64,000 bases of DNA. It comes from Variovorax paradoxus. Its GTDB lineage: Bacteria > Pseudomonadota > Gammaproteobacteria > Burkholderiales > Burkholderiaceae_C. The stretch covers positions 1,612,001 to 1,676,000 of the forward strand of contig NZ_JAUSXG010000001.1 of the NCBI RefSeq assembly GCF_030815855.1, written 5' to 3'. A model generated the notes under the pieces. It worked only from the letters and a program-made list of their open reading frames with translations, made no database searches and was not told where the DNA came from. Made by a program: the position numbers and the translations under genes. Below are positions 9,160 to 17,243 of this stretch, in pieces. Numbering within the stretch: position 1 is the first letter of the stretch; each line of letters begins with the position of its first letter.

Positions 9160-9840
9160 CGTCGTGTTGAATGCATGCAGTGTGGCTGCGTGGTCACGTT
9201 GCATGCGTCCGTTTTTTCCGTCCGACAGTCCGTGCGCTGCAAGAACAAAGAACCATCTTCGTAGTGCTTTGCGCGCCTGCGTTCAATGACTTCCTTTGTC
9301 GTAAGGCGCGCGAACATTTTGAGAGGGAAAAGTTCCGCGCTTCGTTGACGCTGTCATAGCCGATCAGCTAAAAATGTTCGCACTTCCAAGGAGGGAGAGC
9401 GCACGTGAAGCTATCCACAACAGCCCACCAGAACTTGTCGTCGCGGCCCCCATTCCACGCCCGCCTGACACATCCATACGCAGCGTTGAAGCGCATGCGC
9501 TGAGCCGCCGCTTCAGGCATTCAGGCTCCGTCCGGCACCGCCATTCCATAGCCCTCGCGTTCGACGGGAATGGAACCCCTCGCTCCCCGCATCCTGGGAC
9601 CACCCGCCTCGCCCGCGGTGGGGTTCGGCGTGGCACGTCCGTGCCACGCCGGCTGAAAAAAAACAAGACACGTTCTCTGCACTTTCCTGCGAACGCTTCG
9701 TTCGCTAGGAGGGTGCGGTGCTGCCTGTTCGTTTGTTCGTTCGATGTGTTGTTCATTCCATTCCCGCGCGTGCTTGCGCAGGGCCGGCTATCCGCCGGCA
9801 CATGCGAAGCGGCGCTTGTCCTTACCAAGAGGCGATCATC
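9160..9840. other. Long intergenic region with a hairpin
   Basis: About 680 bases without a convincing gene. A 156-codon plus-strand frame is Arg/Ser-rich, has no domain and overlaps the start of the following lipoprotein gene, so it is treated as noise. The region probably holds the promoter of the M1 peptidase gene. A strong hairpin at 9627-9650 is listed separately. Confidence 0.5.
9627..9650. repeat. Perfect 10-bp hairpin
   Basis: GGCGTGGCAC, a GTCC loop and GTGCCACGCC form a perfect stem of 10 base pairs. It is followed by a run of A on the plus strand rather than T, so it is not a standard terminator in either direction. It lies about 190 bases ahead of the M1 peptidase gene and could be part of a leader RNA. 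Confidence 0.5.
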
Positions 9841-12063
9841 ATGAAGAAACTTGTCAAGCCAGTCGTCAACAACCTGGCCATTACCGCCGTGACCCTTGCC
9901 ACCCTCGTGGCTTGCGGTGGTGGCGGAGGTGGCGGCGAATCGTCGTTCGGGGGCACGGCGCTGAATGCCTCCGGTGCGTCGGCGGACAGCGCGGCGTCGC
10001 CCAAGGCGCCCGATGACGGACTGGCGCTTGCACCCGACTCGGCCGCCGTGGCCCAGGTCGACCGCTCCGTGAAGCCGATGGAGCTGCCCGATACCGTCTG
10101 GCCCATCAACTACAAGCTGTGGTTCCGGCCCGATGCGGCATTGAAGACATTCGTGGGACGCGGCGATGTGGAGATCGAAGTGCTCAAGCCGGTGGACGCC
10201 ATCGTCGTTGCCGCGCACAACCTCAAGTTTGCGAACGGCCGCACCACCTTGCGCAAGTTGTCGAACCCCTCCGAGGCCATTCCGCTGATTCCCACGCCGC
10301 AAACATTGGGCGACTTCGTCCAGCTGCGGCGCAACGACGGCCAGATTGCCAAGGGCAAGTACCTGCTGCACATGGAATGGGACGGCAAGATCCAGTTCTC
10401 GGATGCGGAGTACTGTCCGCCCGACGAGATGGCGCGCAATCCGTTCTGTTCGGCCGCGACCGGCGTCTTCAAGGTGGGCCTTTCCACCCCAGAGGGCGTG
10501 AGCAGCGATGCCATCGTGACGCAGGGCGAAACCAACTATGCGCGGCAATGGTTCCCGGGCTGGGACGAACCGGCGTTCCGCCACAGCTTCGAGATTTCCG
10601 CCGAGGTGCCGGGCGACTGGCAGACCGTGTCGAACGCCGCGCAGAAGTCCGCCGTCAAGCTGCCCGACGGCTACCAGCAGGTGTCGTTCGAGAAGACGCC
10701 TTCGATGCCGATGTACCTCACCTTCTTCGGCGGCGGCAAGTTCGACGTTCTTTCGGACACCTTCAAGAACCCGCTCGACGGCAGCGAGATGCCGTTGCGC
10801 TGGTTCACGCCGCCGGGCCGCTCCACCTGGGCCACCTTCGCGATGGAGTGGACCAAGGTCGCCATGGACTACTATTACAACTACACCGGCATTCCGCTGC
10901 CGTTCAAGAAGTTCGACACCGTGGCGGCCAACGACAGCTACGACAACAAGCCGAACACCGGCTTCGGCGGCATGGAGAACTGGGGCTCGATCTTCGAGTT
11001 TGCCGACCGCGTGCTGACCAAGCCGGGCGACACGCCCACGCTGTATTCGGTGACGGTGGTCACGCACGAAATTGCGCACCAGTGGTTCGGCGACCTGGTC
11101 ACGCTCGACTGGTGGGACAACGTGTGGCTCAACGAATCGTTCGCGCGCTGGTTCGACCGCCGCACCACGATCAAGTTTCATCCGAACTACTACAGCTTTT
11201 CGGACTACGTGCTCGACAAGCACACCGTGATCGTGGCCGACCTGAAGAACACCGCGGTGCCCGTGCAGCGCAACCTCAACGATGCGGGCTCGTTCGGCTT
11301 CATCAGCCCTTCGATCTTCGTCTACAACAAGGGCAGCCACGTGCTGGAGATGGTGCAGAACTACGTCGGCGAAGAAGCGATGCAGAAGGGCCTGCAGATC
11401 TACCTGAAGGACTACGCGTTCGGCAACGCCACGCCGTCGCGGCTGTGGAACTCCATCGAGAAGGCGAGCGGTGGAAAGAAAGTGGCGGACATCGGCGACA
11501 GCTTCATCCGGCAGACCGGGGTGCCGCTGCTCACCGTGGATGCGCAATGCGCGGGCGACCGCACCTTCGTGTCGATCAGCCAGGAACCGTTTCCGAACCA
11601 GAACGCCTACCCGGCATCGGCCTGGACCATTCCCGTGACGCTGGCCTACGGCGACGCGATGGATCAGCGCAAGACCTTCGTGATGGCCACCAGCACCACG
11701 CAGCTGGAGCTTCCGGGCTGCACCGCGGTGCTGGCCGGGCCGACCGGGCAGGACTACTACGTGAGCAACTACAGCACGCAGTCGTGGAGCGACCTGCTGG
11801 CCAAGGCGCAGAACTTTGCCGACAACAAGCCGCTGCTGCTCAACATCGAGAGAGACGCCTTCCGGCTGCTGTCGATCGGCCGCATCACCCAGGGGCAATA
11901 CGACCAGATCAAGGGCATCGTCAACCTGCCGTCGACGCTCCTGGCCAAGACCGAGGCGAGCCAGCAGAAGATGCTGGCGCAAGACGCCGGTGGCAAGGAA
12001 GACTACCCCCACGCGCTGCGCTACCAGGGCAGCCTGAAGCTGCGCGACAACGAGAAGCGCTGA
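9841..12063 (+). CDS. M1 family aminopeptidase, lipoprotein
   Basis: A 740-residue zinc aminopeptidase that trims N-terminal residues from peptides. The N-terminus is a lipoprotein signal (TLATLVACGGGGGGG), so the enzyme should be anchored to a membrane facing the periplasm. The M1 exopeptidase motif (GFGGMENWG) lies about residue 378. The zinc site is H409-E410-x-x-H413 with E432 as third ligand, all present. A glycine-rich linker (residues 26-60) follows the lipid-attachment cysteine. A small lipoprotein gene follows 17 bases after the stop. Many M1 enzymes are cytoplasmic PepN; this one is clearly exported. Confidence 0.93.
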   Translation: MKKLVKPVVNNLAITAVTLATLVACGGGGGGGESSFGGTALNASGASADSAASPKAPDDGLALAPDSAAVAQVDRSVKPMELPDTVWPINYKLWFRPDAALKTFVGRGDVEIEVLKPVDAIVVAAHNLKFANGRTTLRKLSNPSEAIPLIPTPQTLGDFVQLRRNDGQIAKGKYLLHMEWDGKIQFSDAEYCPPDEMARNPFCSAATGVFKVGLSTPEGVSSDAIVTQGETNYARQWFPGWDEPAFRHSFEISAEVPGDWQTVSNAAQKSAVKLPDGYQQVSFEKTPSMPMYLTFFGGGKFDVLSDTFKNPLDGSEMPLRWFTPPGRSTWATFAMEWTKVAMDYYYNYTGIPLPFKKFDTVAANDSYDNKPNTGFGGMENWGSIFEFADRVLTKPGDTPTLYSVTVVTHEIAHQWFGDLVTLDWWDNVWLNESFARWFDRRTTIKFHPNYYSFSDYVLDKHTVIVADLKNTAVPVQRNLNDAGSFGFISPSIFVYNKGSHVLEMVQNYVGEEAMQKGLQIYLKDYAFGNATPSRLWNSIEKASGGKKVADIGDSFIRQTGVPLLTVDAQCAGDRTFVSISQEPFPNQNAYPASAWTIPVTLAYGDAMDQRKTFVMATSTTQLELPGCTAVLAGPTGQDYYVSNYSTQSWSDLLAKAQNFADNKPLLLNIERDAFRLLSIGRITQGQYDQIKGIVNLPSTLLAKTEASQQKMLAQDAGGKEDYPHALRYQGSLKLRDNEKR

Positions 12064-12080
12064 GGAGGAGGAGCACCGTC

Positions 12081-12491
12081 ATGACAAAGGCACTCAATTA
12101 CCTGGCGATCGGCACATCTGCGCTGCTGTTGCTGGCTGGCTGCGGCCCGGGCGGCGGGCCCGAGGCGGAGCTGGTCGGCGTCTATGCCGTGAAGAAGAAC
12201 GGCGTCCTGAAAGAGCTCGTGAAGATCGAGCGCCAGGGCGGTCGCTACATCATGCGCGACAAGGTTCGCACGCCCGAGTGGAGCGAGCCCAAGATGCAGA
12301 TGGAGCCCGTCACGCGCGAGGCCTGGCGCAGGATCACCACCGACACCGAGAACACCGAGTTCGTCGGCGTCGCGAGCGAGCAGCTCGGCGTGTTCAAGGT
12401 GCCGCCGGGCTGGAAGAAGAACGACTTCAGCACCGGCACCGGGTACTTCCTGTTCTATTCGCGAGGACCTGTCGAGGCCCACAAGCTGTGA
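12081..12491 (+). CDS. Small lipoprotein of unknown function
   Basis: A 136-residue protein with a lipoprotein signal peptide (MTKALNYLAIGTSALLLLAG then C). The mature part begins with a glycine-rich stretch, then a compact domain (GVYAVKKNGVLKELVKIERQ, later FKVPPGWKKNDFSTGTGYFLFYSRG). No domain is recognised. The ribosome site is a GAGGAGGAGGAG run. It sits 17 bases after the exported aminopeptidase gene, so the two are probably cotranscribed and both act at the envelope. Confidence 0.75.
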   Translation: MTKALNYLAIGTSALLLLAGCGPGGGPEAELVGVYAVKKNGVLKELVKIERQGGRYIMRDKVRTPEWSEPKMQMEPVTREAWRRITTDTENTEFVGVASEQLGVFKVPPGWKKNDFSTGTGYFLFYSRGPVEAHKL

Positions 12492-12515
12492 GCTGCGCGC
12501 GATGAAGCCTGCTGG

Positions 12516-13268
12516 CTAGGCCGTTGGCGCGACGACCGCGCCTTCGATGCGGTGGCGCCTGAGCGCATCGGCCACGAAGCCGGTGGCCTTCATCTCCTCG
12601 ACGAAGGCCGCCAGCAGCGCCTGTGCTTCTGCGCCACGGCTGGCCGGCGTGCCCATGGCCTGCTGAATTACCATGAAGCGGCCAGGCAGCACGCGCACGC
12701 CCGGTTCGCGCAGCGCCTCGGCTTCGAGCAGCTGGCGAATGCCGGCGGCCACCTCGACCTGTCCGGAACGCAGCGCGGCCAGTGCCGGGGCTGCGCCCTG
12801 AAGCCGCACGATCTCGGCCTGGCCGATTTCGCGCGTGAGGAACAGGTCGTAGGCGCTGCCCGCACCCACCGAAATGCGATGGCCCTCACGATCGATCTGC
12901 GCGTTGTCGGTGAGCTCCGATGCGTCGCGCACGAGGTAGCTGCCCTCGATCAGCACATAGGGCGCGGTGAAGCGCAGTCCTTCGCTGCGCGCCGGGTCGA
13001 TGGCGAAGAAGCCGATGTCGGCCTTTTCGTTTTTCACCGCATCGACCGACGCCGCCGCTTTTTCGAACACCACGAGCTCGACGCTTACGCCGAGCCGCCG
13101 CCCGAACTCGCGCGCGAGGTCGATCGACACGCCCTGCGGCTCGCCAGTGGCCACATCCTTGTTCGCGAGGATCGGATTGCCGAGGTTGATCGATGCGCGC
13201 AGCGTGCCGGTGGGCGCGAAGGCGGAGACGAGGGCGGGCGAGGGGGTCGGCTGTGTCATGGCGTCCAT
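12516..13268 (-). CDS. Solute-binding protein family 3, without visible signal peptide
   Basis: A 250-residue protein of the SBP_bac_3 family, which normally binds amino acids in the periplasm for ABC importers. Typical segments are LRASINLGNPILA, GVSIDLAREFGRRLGV, ADIGFFAIDPARSEGLRFTAPYV and SGQVEVAAGIRQLL. The N-terminus (MDAMTQPTPSPALVSAFAPTG) is short and not hydrophobic, so no signal peptide is visible at this start or at the alternative ATG three codons later. No permease or ATPase gene is next to it. It may be cytoplasmic or use a missed upstream start. Confidence 0.75.
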   Translation of the reverse strand: MDAMTQPTPSPALVSAFAPTGTLRASINLGNPILANKDVATGEPQGVSIDLAREFGRRLGVSVELVVFEKAAASVDAVKNEKADIGFFAIDPARSEGLRFTAPYVLIEGSYLVRDASELTDNAQIDREGHRISVGAGSAYDLFLTREIGQAEIVRLQGAAPALAALRSGQVEVAAGIRQLLEAEALREPGVRVLPGRFMVIQQAMGTPASRGAEAQALLAAFVEEMKATGFVADALRRHRIEGAVVAPTA

Positions 13269-13316
13269 TCGTCGGTAAAGGAGGAAAGGGATGAACGCCA
13301 GTTTACGAGCGCGGGT

Positions 13317-14135
13317 TCAACGCGCCGCCAGCGGCTCCAGGCCGGTCTTCGCAATGGTGGGCGCGGCGGCCGGCGAGTTGAGGTAGCGGATCAGCTGGCG
13401 CGCGGCGTCGGGCTGCTTCGAGGCCGTGGCCACCCCGGCCGAGAACACCGTCACGCGCTGCACCTCGGCCGGCAGCGGGCCGATGTAATCGATCCCGTCG
13501 ATCGGCAGCAGTTCGCTCACTTGCTGCAGCCCCAGTGCCGCGTCGCCGCGCGCCACGACGGTGCCCACGCGCTCGCTCAGGATGCGCTTGCTCTTGGGCT
13601 TGACCTGATCTTCGATGCCGAGCTTCTTCAGCAGCTCGGTCTCGTAGTAGGTGCCGCTCGCGCTGGCCGAGTAGGCGATGGAAGGCGCCGCCAGCAGCGT
13701 GCGCTTGAGTGCGTCCACGGTCGAGATGTCGGGCTTGGGCGCGCCCTTGCGCACGGCAAACCCGATGGACGATTTCACCAGGTCGACCTGGCTTCCCGGC
13801 ACCACCTTGCCTTGCGCCACCAGTGCGTCGAGCGCCGGCCGCGCGAGGATCACCACGTCGGCCGGCTCGTTGCGCGAGAGCCGGCTCGGAATGGAATCCT
13901 CGGCATTGCCCATGGAAGCGCCGTACGCCGTCTTGACCGTGCGGCCGCTGCTGCGCTCGAAGTCCGGGCGCAGGTCGTTGTATGCGGCCGTGAAGCCGCC
14001 CGAGGTCATCACGTGAATGTCGCCGCCGGCGGGCGGCGCCTTGCTGAAGCTGCCGCACGCCGCAAGAACGGAAGCCGCTACCAGCAGGCTGGCGCGGCGG
14101 GTCAGGCGGTCGAGCGAGAAGGTCTGGGTCTTCAT
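13317..14135 (-). CDS. ModA-like substrate-binding lipoprotein
   Basis: A 272-residue binding protein of the molybdate/sulfate-type periplasmic family (SBP_bac_11-like). The N-terminus is a lipoprotein signal ending LAAC near residue 26. The mature protein has the family opening (IHVMTSGGFTAAYNDLRPDFE), an ADVVILARPALDAL segment and a conserved ligand-site region (SASGTYYETELLKKLGI). No modB or modC partner is adjacent, so it is an orphan; molybdate as ligand is uncertain and organic or other oxyanion ligands are possible. The second orphan binding protein lies 48 bases downstream on the same strand. Confidence 0.8.
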   Translation of the reverse strand: MKTQTFSLDRLTRRASLLVAASVLAACGSFSKAPPAGGDIHVMTSGGFTAAYNDLRPDFERSSGRTVKTAYGASMGNAEDSIPSRLSRNEPADVVILARPALDALVAQGKVVPGSQVDLVKSSIGFAVRKGAPKPDISTVDALKRTLLAAPSIAYSASASGTYYETELLKKLGIEDQVKPKSKRILSERVGTVVARGDAALGLQQVSELLPIDGIDYIGPLPAEVQRVTVFSAGVATASKQPDAARQLIRYLNSPAAAPTIAKTGLEPLAAR

Positions 14136-14279
14136 GGTGTCTCCTGATGAATCACCTCATCCTAGTTAGCGAGGCTGTCAATCGGCCTTCAGCGTCTTCG
14201 GGGTAAACACCAGGGCCGTGGCCCGGCTGGCAGAATCCGGGAGAAGCGGCCCTGCTGTTTTTCGAACCAATGACCTACC

Positions 14280-14440
14280 TTCGCACCCAGCGCTTCGCTT
14301 CTCGCGGCCGCGCTATGGGCCGGCTTCACGCTGTCGTTCAGGCGCGCGGGACTTGGCGCATGGCAGGGCGTGGCCATTGTCAGTGCATGGTCGGCGATCC
14401 TGCTCATGCCGTGGCTGCTGTGGCGGGCGCTGATGCCAGC
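14280..14440 (+). pseudogene. Remnant of an EamA/DMT-family transporter
   Basis: The plus-strand frame from 14280 reads ASLLAAALWAGFTLSFRRAG then LGAWQGVAIVSAWSAILLMP, two hydrophobic segments with the layout of the middle of EamA (drug/metabolite) transporters. A stop codon lies just upstream at 14271 and the frame runs on into unlike sequence downstream. Neither end of a transporter is present, so this is a gene fragment. The rest of the 14136-14541 gap shows nothing I can identify. Confidence 0.5.
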
Positions 14441-14541
14441 GGTGTCTGCGGGCGAGGCGCGCGCGTCGATTCAACTGCGGGGTAGATTGAACTCGCGCAG
14501 CGTGCCTCCTGTCGTCCTGCAAGGTGCCATACTCCGCCTGC

Positions 14542-15693
14542 ATGCGCCTGAGCCAATTCATCAAAAACAACGTCGAGCCGATCCTCATCGAGTGGGAATC
14601 CTTCGCACGCACGATGATTCCACCGGCTGAAACAATGTCCGTCGTCGAACTGCGGGACCATGCGCATGAAATCCTGCTGGCCATCGCCGGCGAAATGGAG
14701 TCCGTCCAGTCCGAAAAGGAGCGCGAGGCGAAGTCCAAGGGACTCGCGCTGCCGTTCTTGAAAGAGACGTTCGCCGCCGAGCATGGTGGCTTGCGGCAGC
14801 GGGTGGGTTTCGATCTTTCCCAGCTGGGCGCGGAGTATCGCGCCCTGCGCGCCACGGTCCTTCGCCTGTGGATGCGGAACGTCGTTGTGGTCGATGCCGC
14901 GGTGCTCGAGGAAGTGGGGCGCTTCAACGAAGGCATCGACCAGGGCCTTGCCGAGGCCATGGCCACCTATTCCGAGCACGTCGCCAATTCGAGGGACACC
15001 TTCCTGGCGGTTCTGGGGCACGACCTGCGAAACCCGTTGAGCGCGCTCAGCTCCTGCATTCACCTTCTGGAGCTGGCCGGCGATACCAAGCCCAAGGAGC
15101 GCACCCTCCAGATCGCCAGGCGCAGCATCGCCTCGATCAACGACATGGTCACCGACCTGCTCGAGTACACCCGCACCCGGCTCGGCCGCGGCATCGAGGT
15201 GGTTCCGCAACGGGGCAGCCTGAGCGCCCTGTGCCAGGAGGCCTTCGACGAGGTCTGCGCGGCCTATCCCAAGCGGGCACTCGTTGCCGAGCTTCCGGCC
15301 GACGTGGTCCTGATGTTCGACGCGCCAAGAATGCGCCAGGTTCTCACCAACCTGCTGAGCAATGCCGTGCAGCACGGAGATCCCGCCCATCCCGTCACGC
15401 TGGTGGTGAGGAACGAAGACGCGCACGCAACCCTGATCGTCAAGAACCAGGGGCGGCCGATTCCTCCCGACGCGATGCAGGTCATCTTCAATCCGCTGGT
15501 GCAGGTGCCGACCAGAGAGTCGGCGCCGCACGAGCGGCCCGCCACGAGCCTGGGTCTCGGCCTCTACATTGCCCGCGAGATCGTCACGGGACACGGCGGC
15601 ACCATCACCGTGACCTCGTCGGAGGCGGAAGGCACGGCATTCACCGTTCATCTGCCCCGCAGCGGCAGTCAGGCCACCCAGCCCGTCACCTGA
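14542..15693 (+). CDS. Sensor histidine kinase (cytoplasmic)
   Basis: A 383-residue histidine kinase. The N-terminal ~150 residues are helical, resembling RsbRD-type sensor domains (MRLSQFIKNNVEPILIEWE at the start). The H-box is AVLGHDLRNPLSALSSC, the N-box LTNLLSNAVQHGDP, and the ATP lid ends SLGLGLYIAREIV, all intact. There is no membrane segment, so it senses a cytoplasmic signal. A GTG at 14524 would add six residues; the ATG is preferred because proteins of this type usually open with MRLS. No response regulator gene is adjacent on this strand. Confidence 0.85.
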   Translation: MRLSQFIKNNVEPILIEWESFARTMIPPAETMSVVELRDHAHEILLAIAGEMESVQSEKEREAKSKGLALPFLKETFAAEHGGLRQRVGFDLSQLGAEYRALRATVLRLWMRNVVVVDAAVLEEVGRFNEGIDQGLAEAMATYSEHVANSRDTFLAVLGHDLRNPLSALSSCIHLLELAGDTKPKERTLQIARRSIASINDMVTDLLEYTRTRLGRGIEVVPQRGSLSALCQEAFDEVCAAYPKRALVAELPADVVLMFDAPRMRQVLTNLLSNAVQHGDPAHPVTLVVRNEDAHATLIVKNQGRPIPPDAMQVIFNPLVQVPTRESAPHERPATSLGLGLYIAREIVTGHGGTITVTSSEAEGTAFTVHLPRSGSQATQPVT

Positions 15694-15831
15694 GCCGGAG
15701 AGGCGCCGCTCAGCCAGTGCATTGCATGGCACTGACGACTGGACCGGCCCGTCATGAAGACTTTGGACTACAAGCCGGGTTTCCGGCCTCGTCTAGCTTG
15801 GCTTTCTCGAAACACCAACAAGGAGAGTTCG

Positions 15832-16278
15832 ATGAAGCTGAAACAACGTATTACACCGGCTTTGCTGGCCATCGTCATGGGCGCCTGCGTTGCACCGCTT
15901 GCCCTTGCAGCGGGCGGCGGCGGGGGAGGTGGCGGAGGCGGTGCGGGTTCTGGCGGTAGCGGCGGAGGAAGCGGCAGTGCCGGCGTAGGCGCAGCCGCTG
16001 GTGCGAACGGCAACGGCGCGGGTGCGACCAGCGGTTCCAACGCGTCGGCCAATGCCGCAACGCCCGCGACACCCGCGACCCCGGCGACGCCTGGCACGGG
16101 CACCACGGCCACGACGCCGGCCACGCCCGCGACCCCGGCCACGCCGTCGCCGCAGTCTTCTTCGTCGACGTCATCGACGATGTCCGCAACGCCTGCAACA
16201 CCCGCCGTGCCTGCATCCAGGTCGGACAACAGCACGACCCCGCCTGCGGTGCCTGCAACGCCCGCGCCCAAGAGGTAG
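15832..16278 (+). CDS. Secreted Gly-rich and Ala/Thr/Pro-repeat protein
   Basis: A 148-residue low-complexity protein. An N-terminal signal peptide (about residues 1-25, ending PLALA) is followed by a glycine-rich block (ten glycines, then Gly/Ser/Ala) and tandem Ala-Thr-Pro repeats (ATPATPATPATP, then TPATPATPATPSPQ), serine stretches and a final PAVPATPAPKR. It is probably exported and disordered. The ribosome site AAGGAGAG supports this start. No function is known. A Rho-independent terminator follows. Confidence 0.7.
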   Translation: MKLKQRITPALLAIVMGACVAPLALAAGGGGGGGGGGAGSGGSGGGSGSAGVGAAAGANGNGAGATSGSNASANAATPATPATPATPGTGTTATTPATPATPATPSPQSSSSTSSTMSATPATPAVPASRSDNSTTPPAVPATPAPKR

Positions 16279-16301
16279 CCGGCGGCAAACAAGGCAAACG
16301 A

Positions 16302-16338
16302 GGGCCGGCACAGCGATGGCGCTGCCGGCCCGTTTTTT
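16302..16338 (+). terminator. Rho-independent terminator
   Basis: The stem GGGCCGGCA/TGCCGGCCC has a 12-base loop and is followed by GTTTTTT. It ends transcription of the repeat-protein gene and touches the end of the convergent response-regulator gene. Confidence 0.85.
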
Positions 16339-17243
16339 CAGGCGAGCTGTCCGCTCGCCAATGCCGCAGCGGCGGCGCGTGTCTCGACGCCGAGCTTCTC
16401 GAAGATGTGCTCGAGGTGCTTGTTGACCGTGCGCGGGCTGGTGCCCAGGATTTCGCCGATGTCGCGGTTGGTCTTGCCCTTGGCAAGCCATGACAGCACC
16501 TCGGTCTCTCGCGGCGTCAGGGCGGCTTCAGCGAGCCGCGCCGAGGGCGCTCCGACGGCCCCTTCGCGCTGCACGGCGAAAAGAAGCATGGTCTCGCCGA
16601 GCGCGGCGGCGCCCAGGTTGCGCACCGAGAGCCGCGCGCCGGCCGTGGTCATGGCGGCGATTGCGGCGCCGGGCACGAGCACGGGCTCCAGCGAAGCGGG
16701 CAGCAGGCCCGGTGCCGGCGGCGCATCCATCGCATGCAGCCACAGCGCGGCCTGCGGCGAGCGCCATGCAACGCGCCCGCGCGCATCGACAAACACCACG
16801 CCCATGCCCGCCACATCGACGGCGTCGCGCGCCATGCGCGTGATGCGGGCATTGCGCGTGTGCGTATGCAGGCGCGCGAGCACCTCCTGCGCGCGAATCG
16901 GCTTCACCACGTAGTCGACGCCGCCGCATTCGAAGCCCTCGACCACATGCGCGGTTTCCGAAAGGCCGGTCATGAACAGCACCGGAATGTGCGCAAGCGC
17001 CGCGTTGGCCTTGATGCGCCTGCAGGTCTCGAAACCCGAAAGGCCGGGCATCAGGCCGTCGAGCAGGATCGCGTCGGGCACCACCAGCTCCAGGCGCTGC
17101 AGCGCGGCCTCGCCGTCGGCCGCGACCAGCACCGTGTAGCCGCTCGATTCGAGCGTGTCGCACAGCATGCCCAGGCTGCTGGGGGCGTCGTCCACCACCA
17201 GCACCACGGGGCGTTCGGTTTCAGGGGGCGAGAGTGTCTGCAT
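16338..17243 (-). CDS. LuxR-family response regulator
   Basis: A 301-residue two-component response regulator. The receiver domain (residues 1-125) has the acidic pair (VLVVDDAP), the phosphorylatable aspartate (AILLDGLMPG) and the conserved lysine (VVKPI). A PAS-like linker follows (GMGVVFVDARGRVAWRS), then a LuxR helix-turn-helix (LTPRETEVLSWLAKGKTNRD, then IGEILGTSPRTVNKHLEHIFEKLGV). It overlaps the end of the hybrid kinase gene by 23 bases, so the two form one operon and probably one signalling pair. The divergent urt-fmd genes are the likely targets. Confidence 0.92.
   Translation of the reverse strand: MQTLSPPETERPVVLVVDDAPSSLGMLCDTLESSGYTVLVAADGEAALQRLELVVPDAILLDGLMPGLSGFETCRRIKANAALAHIPVLFMTGLSETAHVVEGFECGGVDYVVKPIRAQEVLARLHTHTRNARITRMARDAVDVAGMGVVFVDARGRVAWRSPQAALWLHAMDAPPAPGLLPASLEPVLVPGAAIAAMTTAGARLSVRNLGAAALGETMLLFAVQREGAVGAPSARLAEAALTPRETEVLSWLAKGKTNRDIGEILGTSPRTVNKHLEHIFEKLGVETRAAAAALASGQLA

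Noticed and set aside
9627..9650. Hairpin considered as a Rho-independent terminator
   Set aside because: It is followed by A residues in the plus direction and has no T run in the minus direction either.
9374..9844. 156-codon open frame before the M1 peptidase gene
   Set aside because: Composition is that of a chance GC-rich frame (Arg/Ser-rich) and it runs into the start of a well supported gene.
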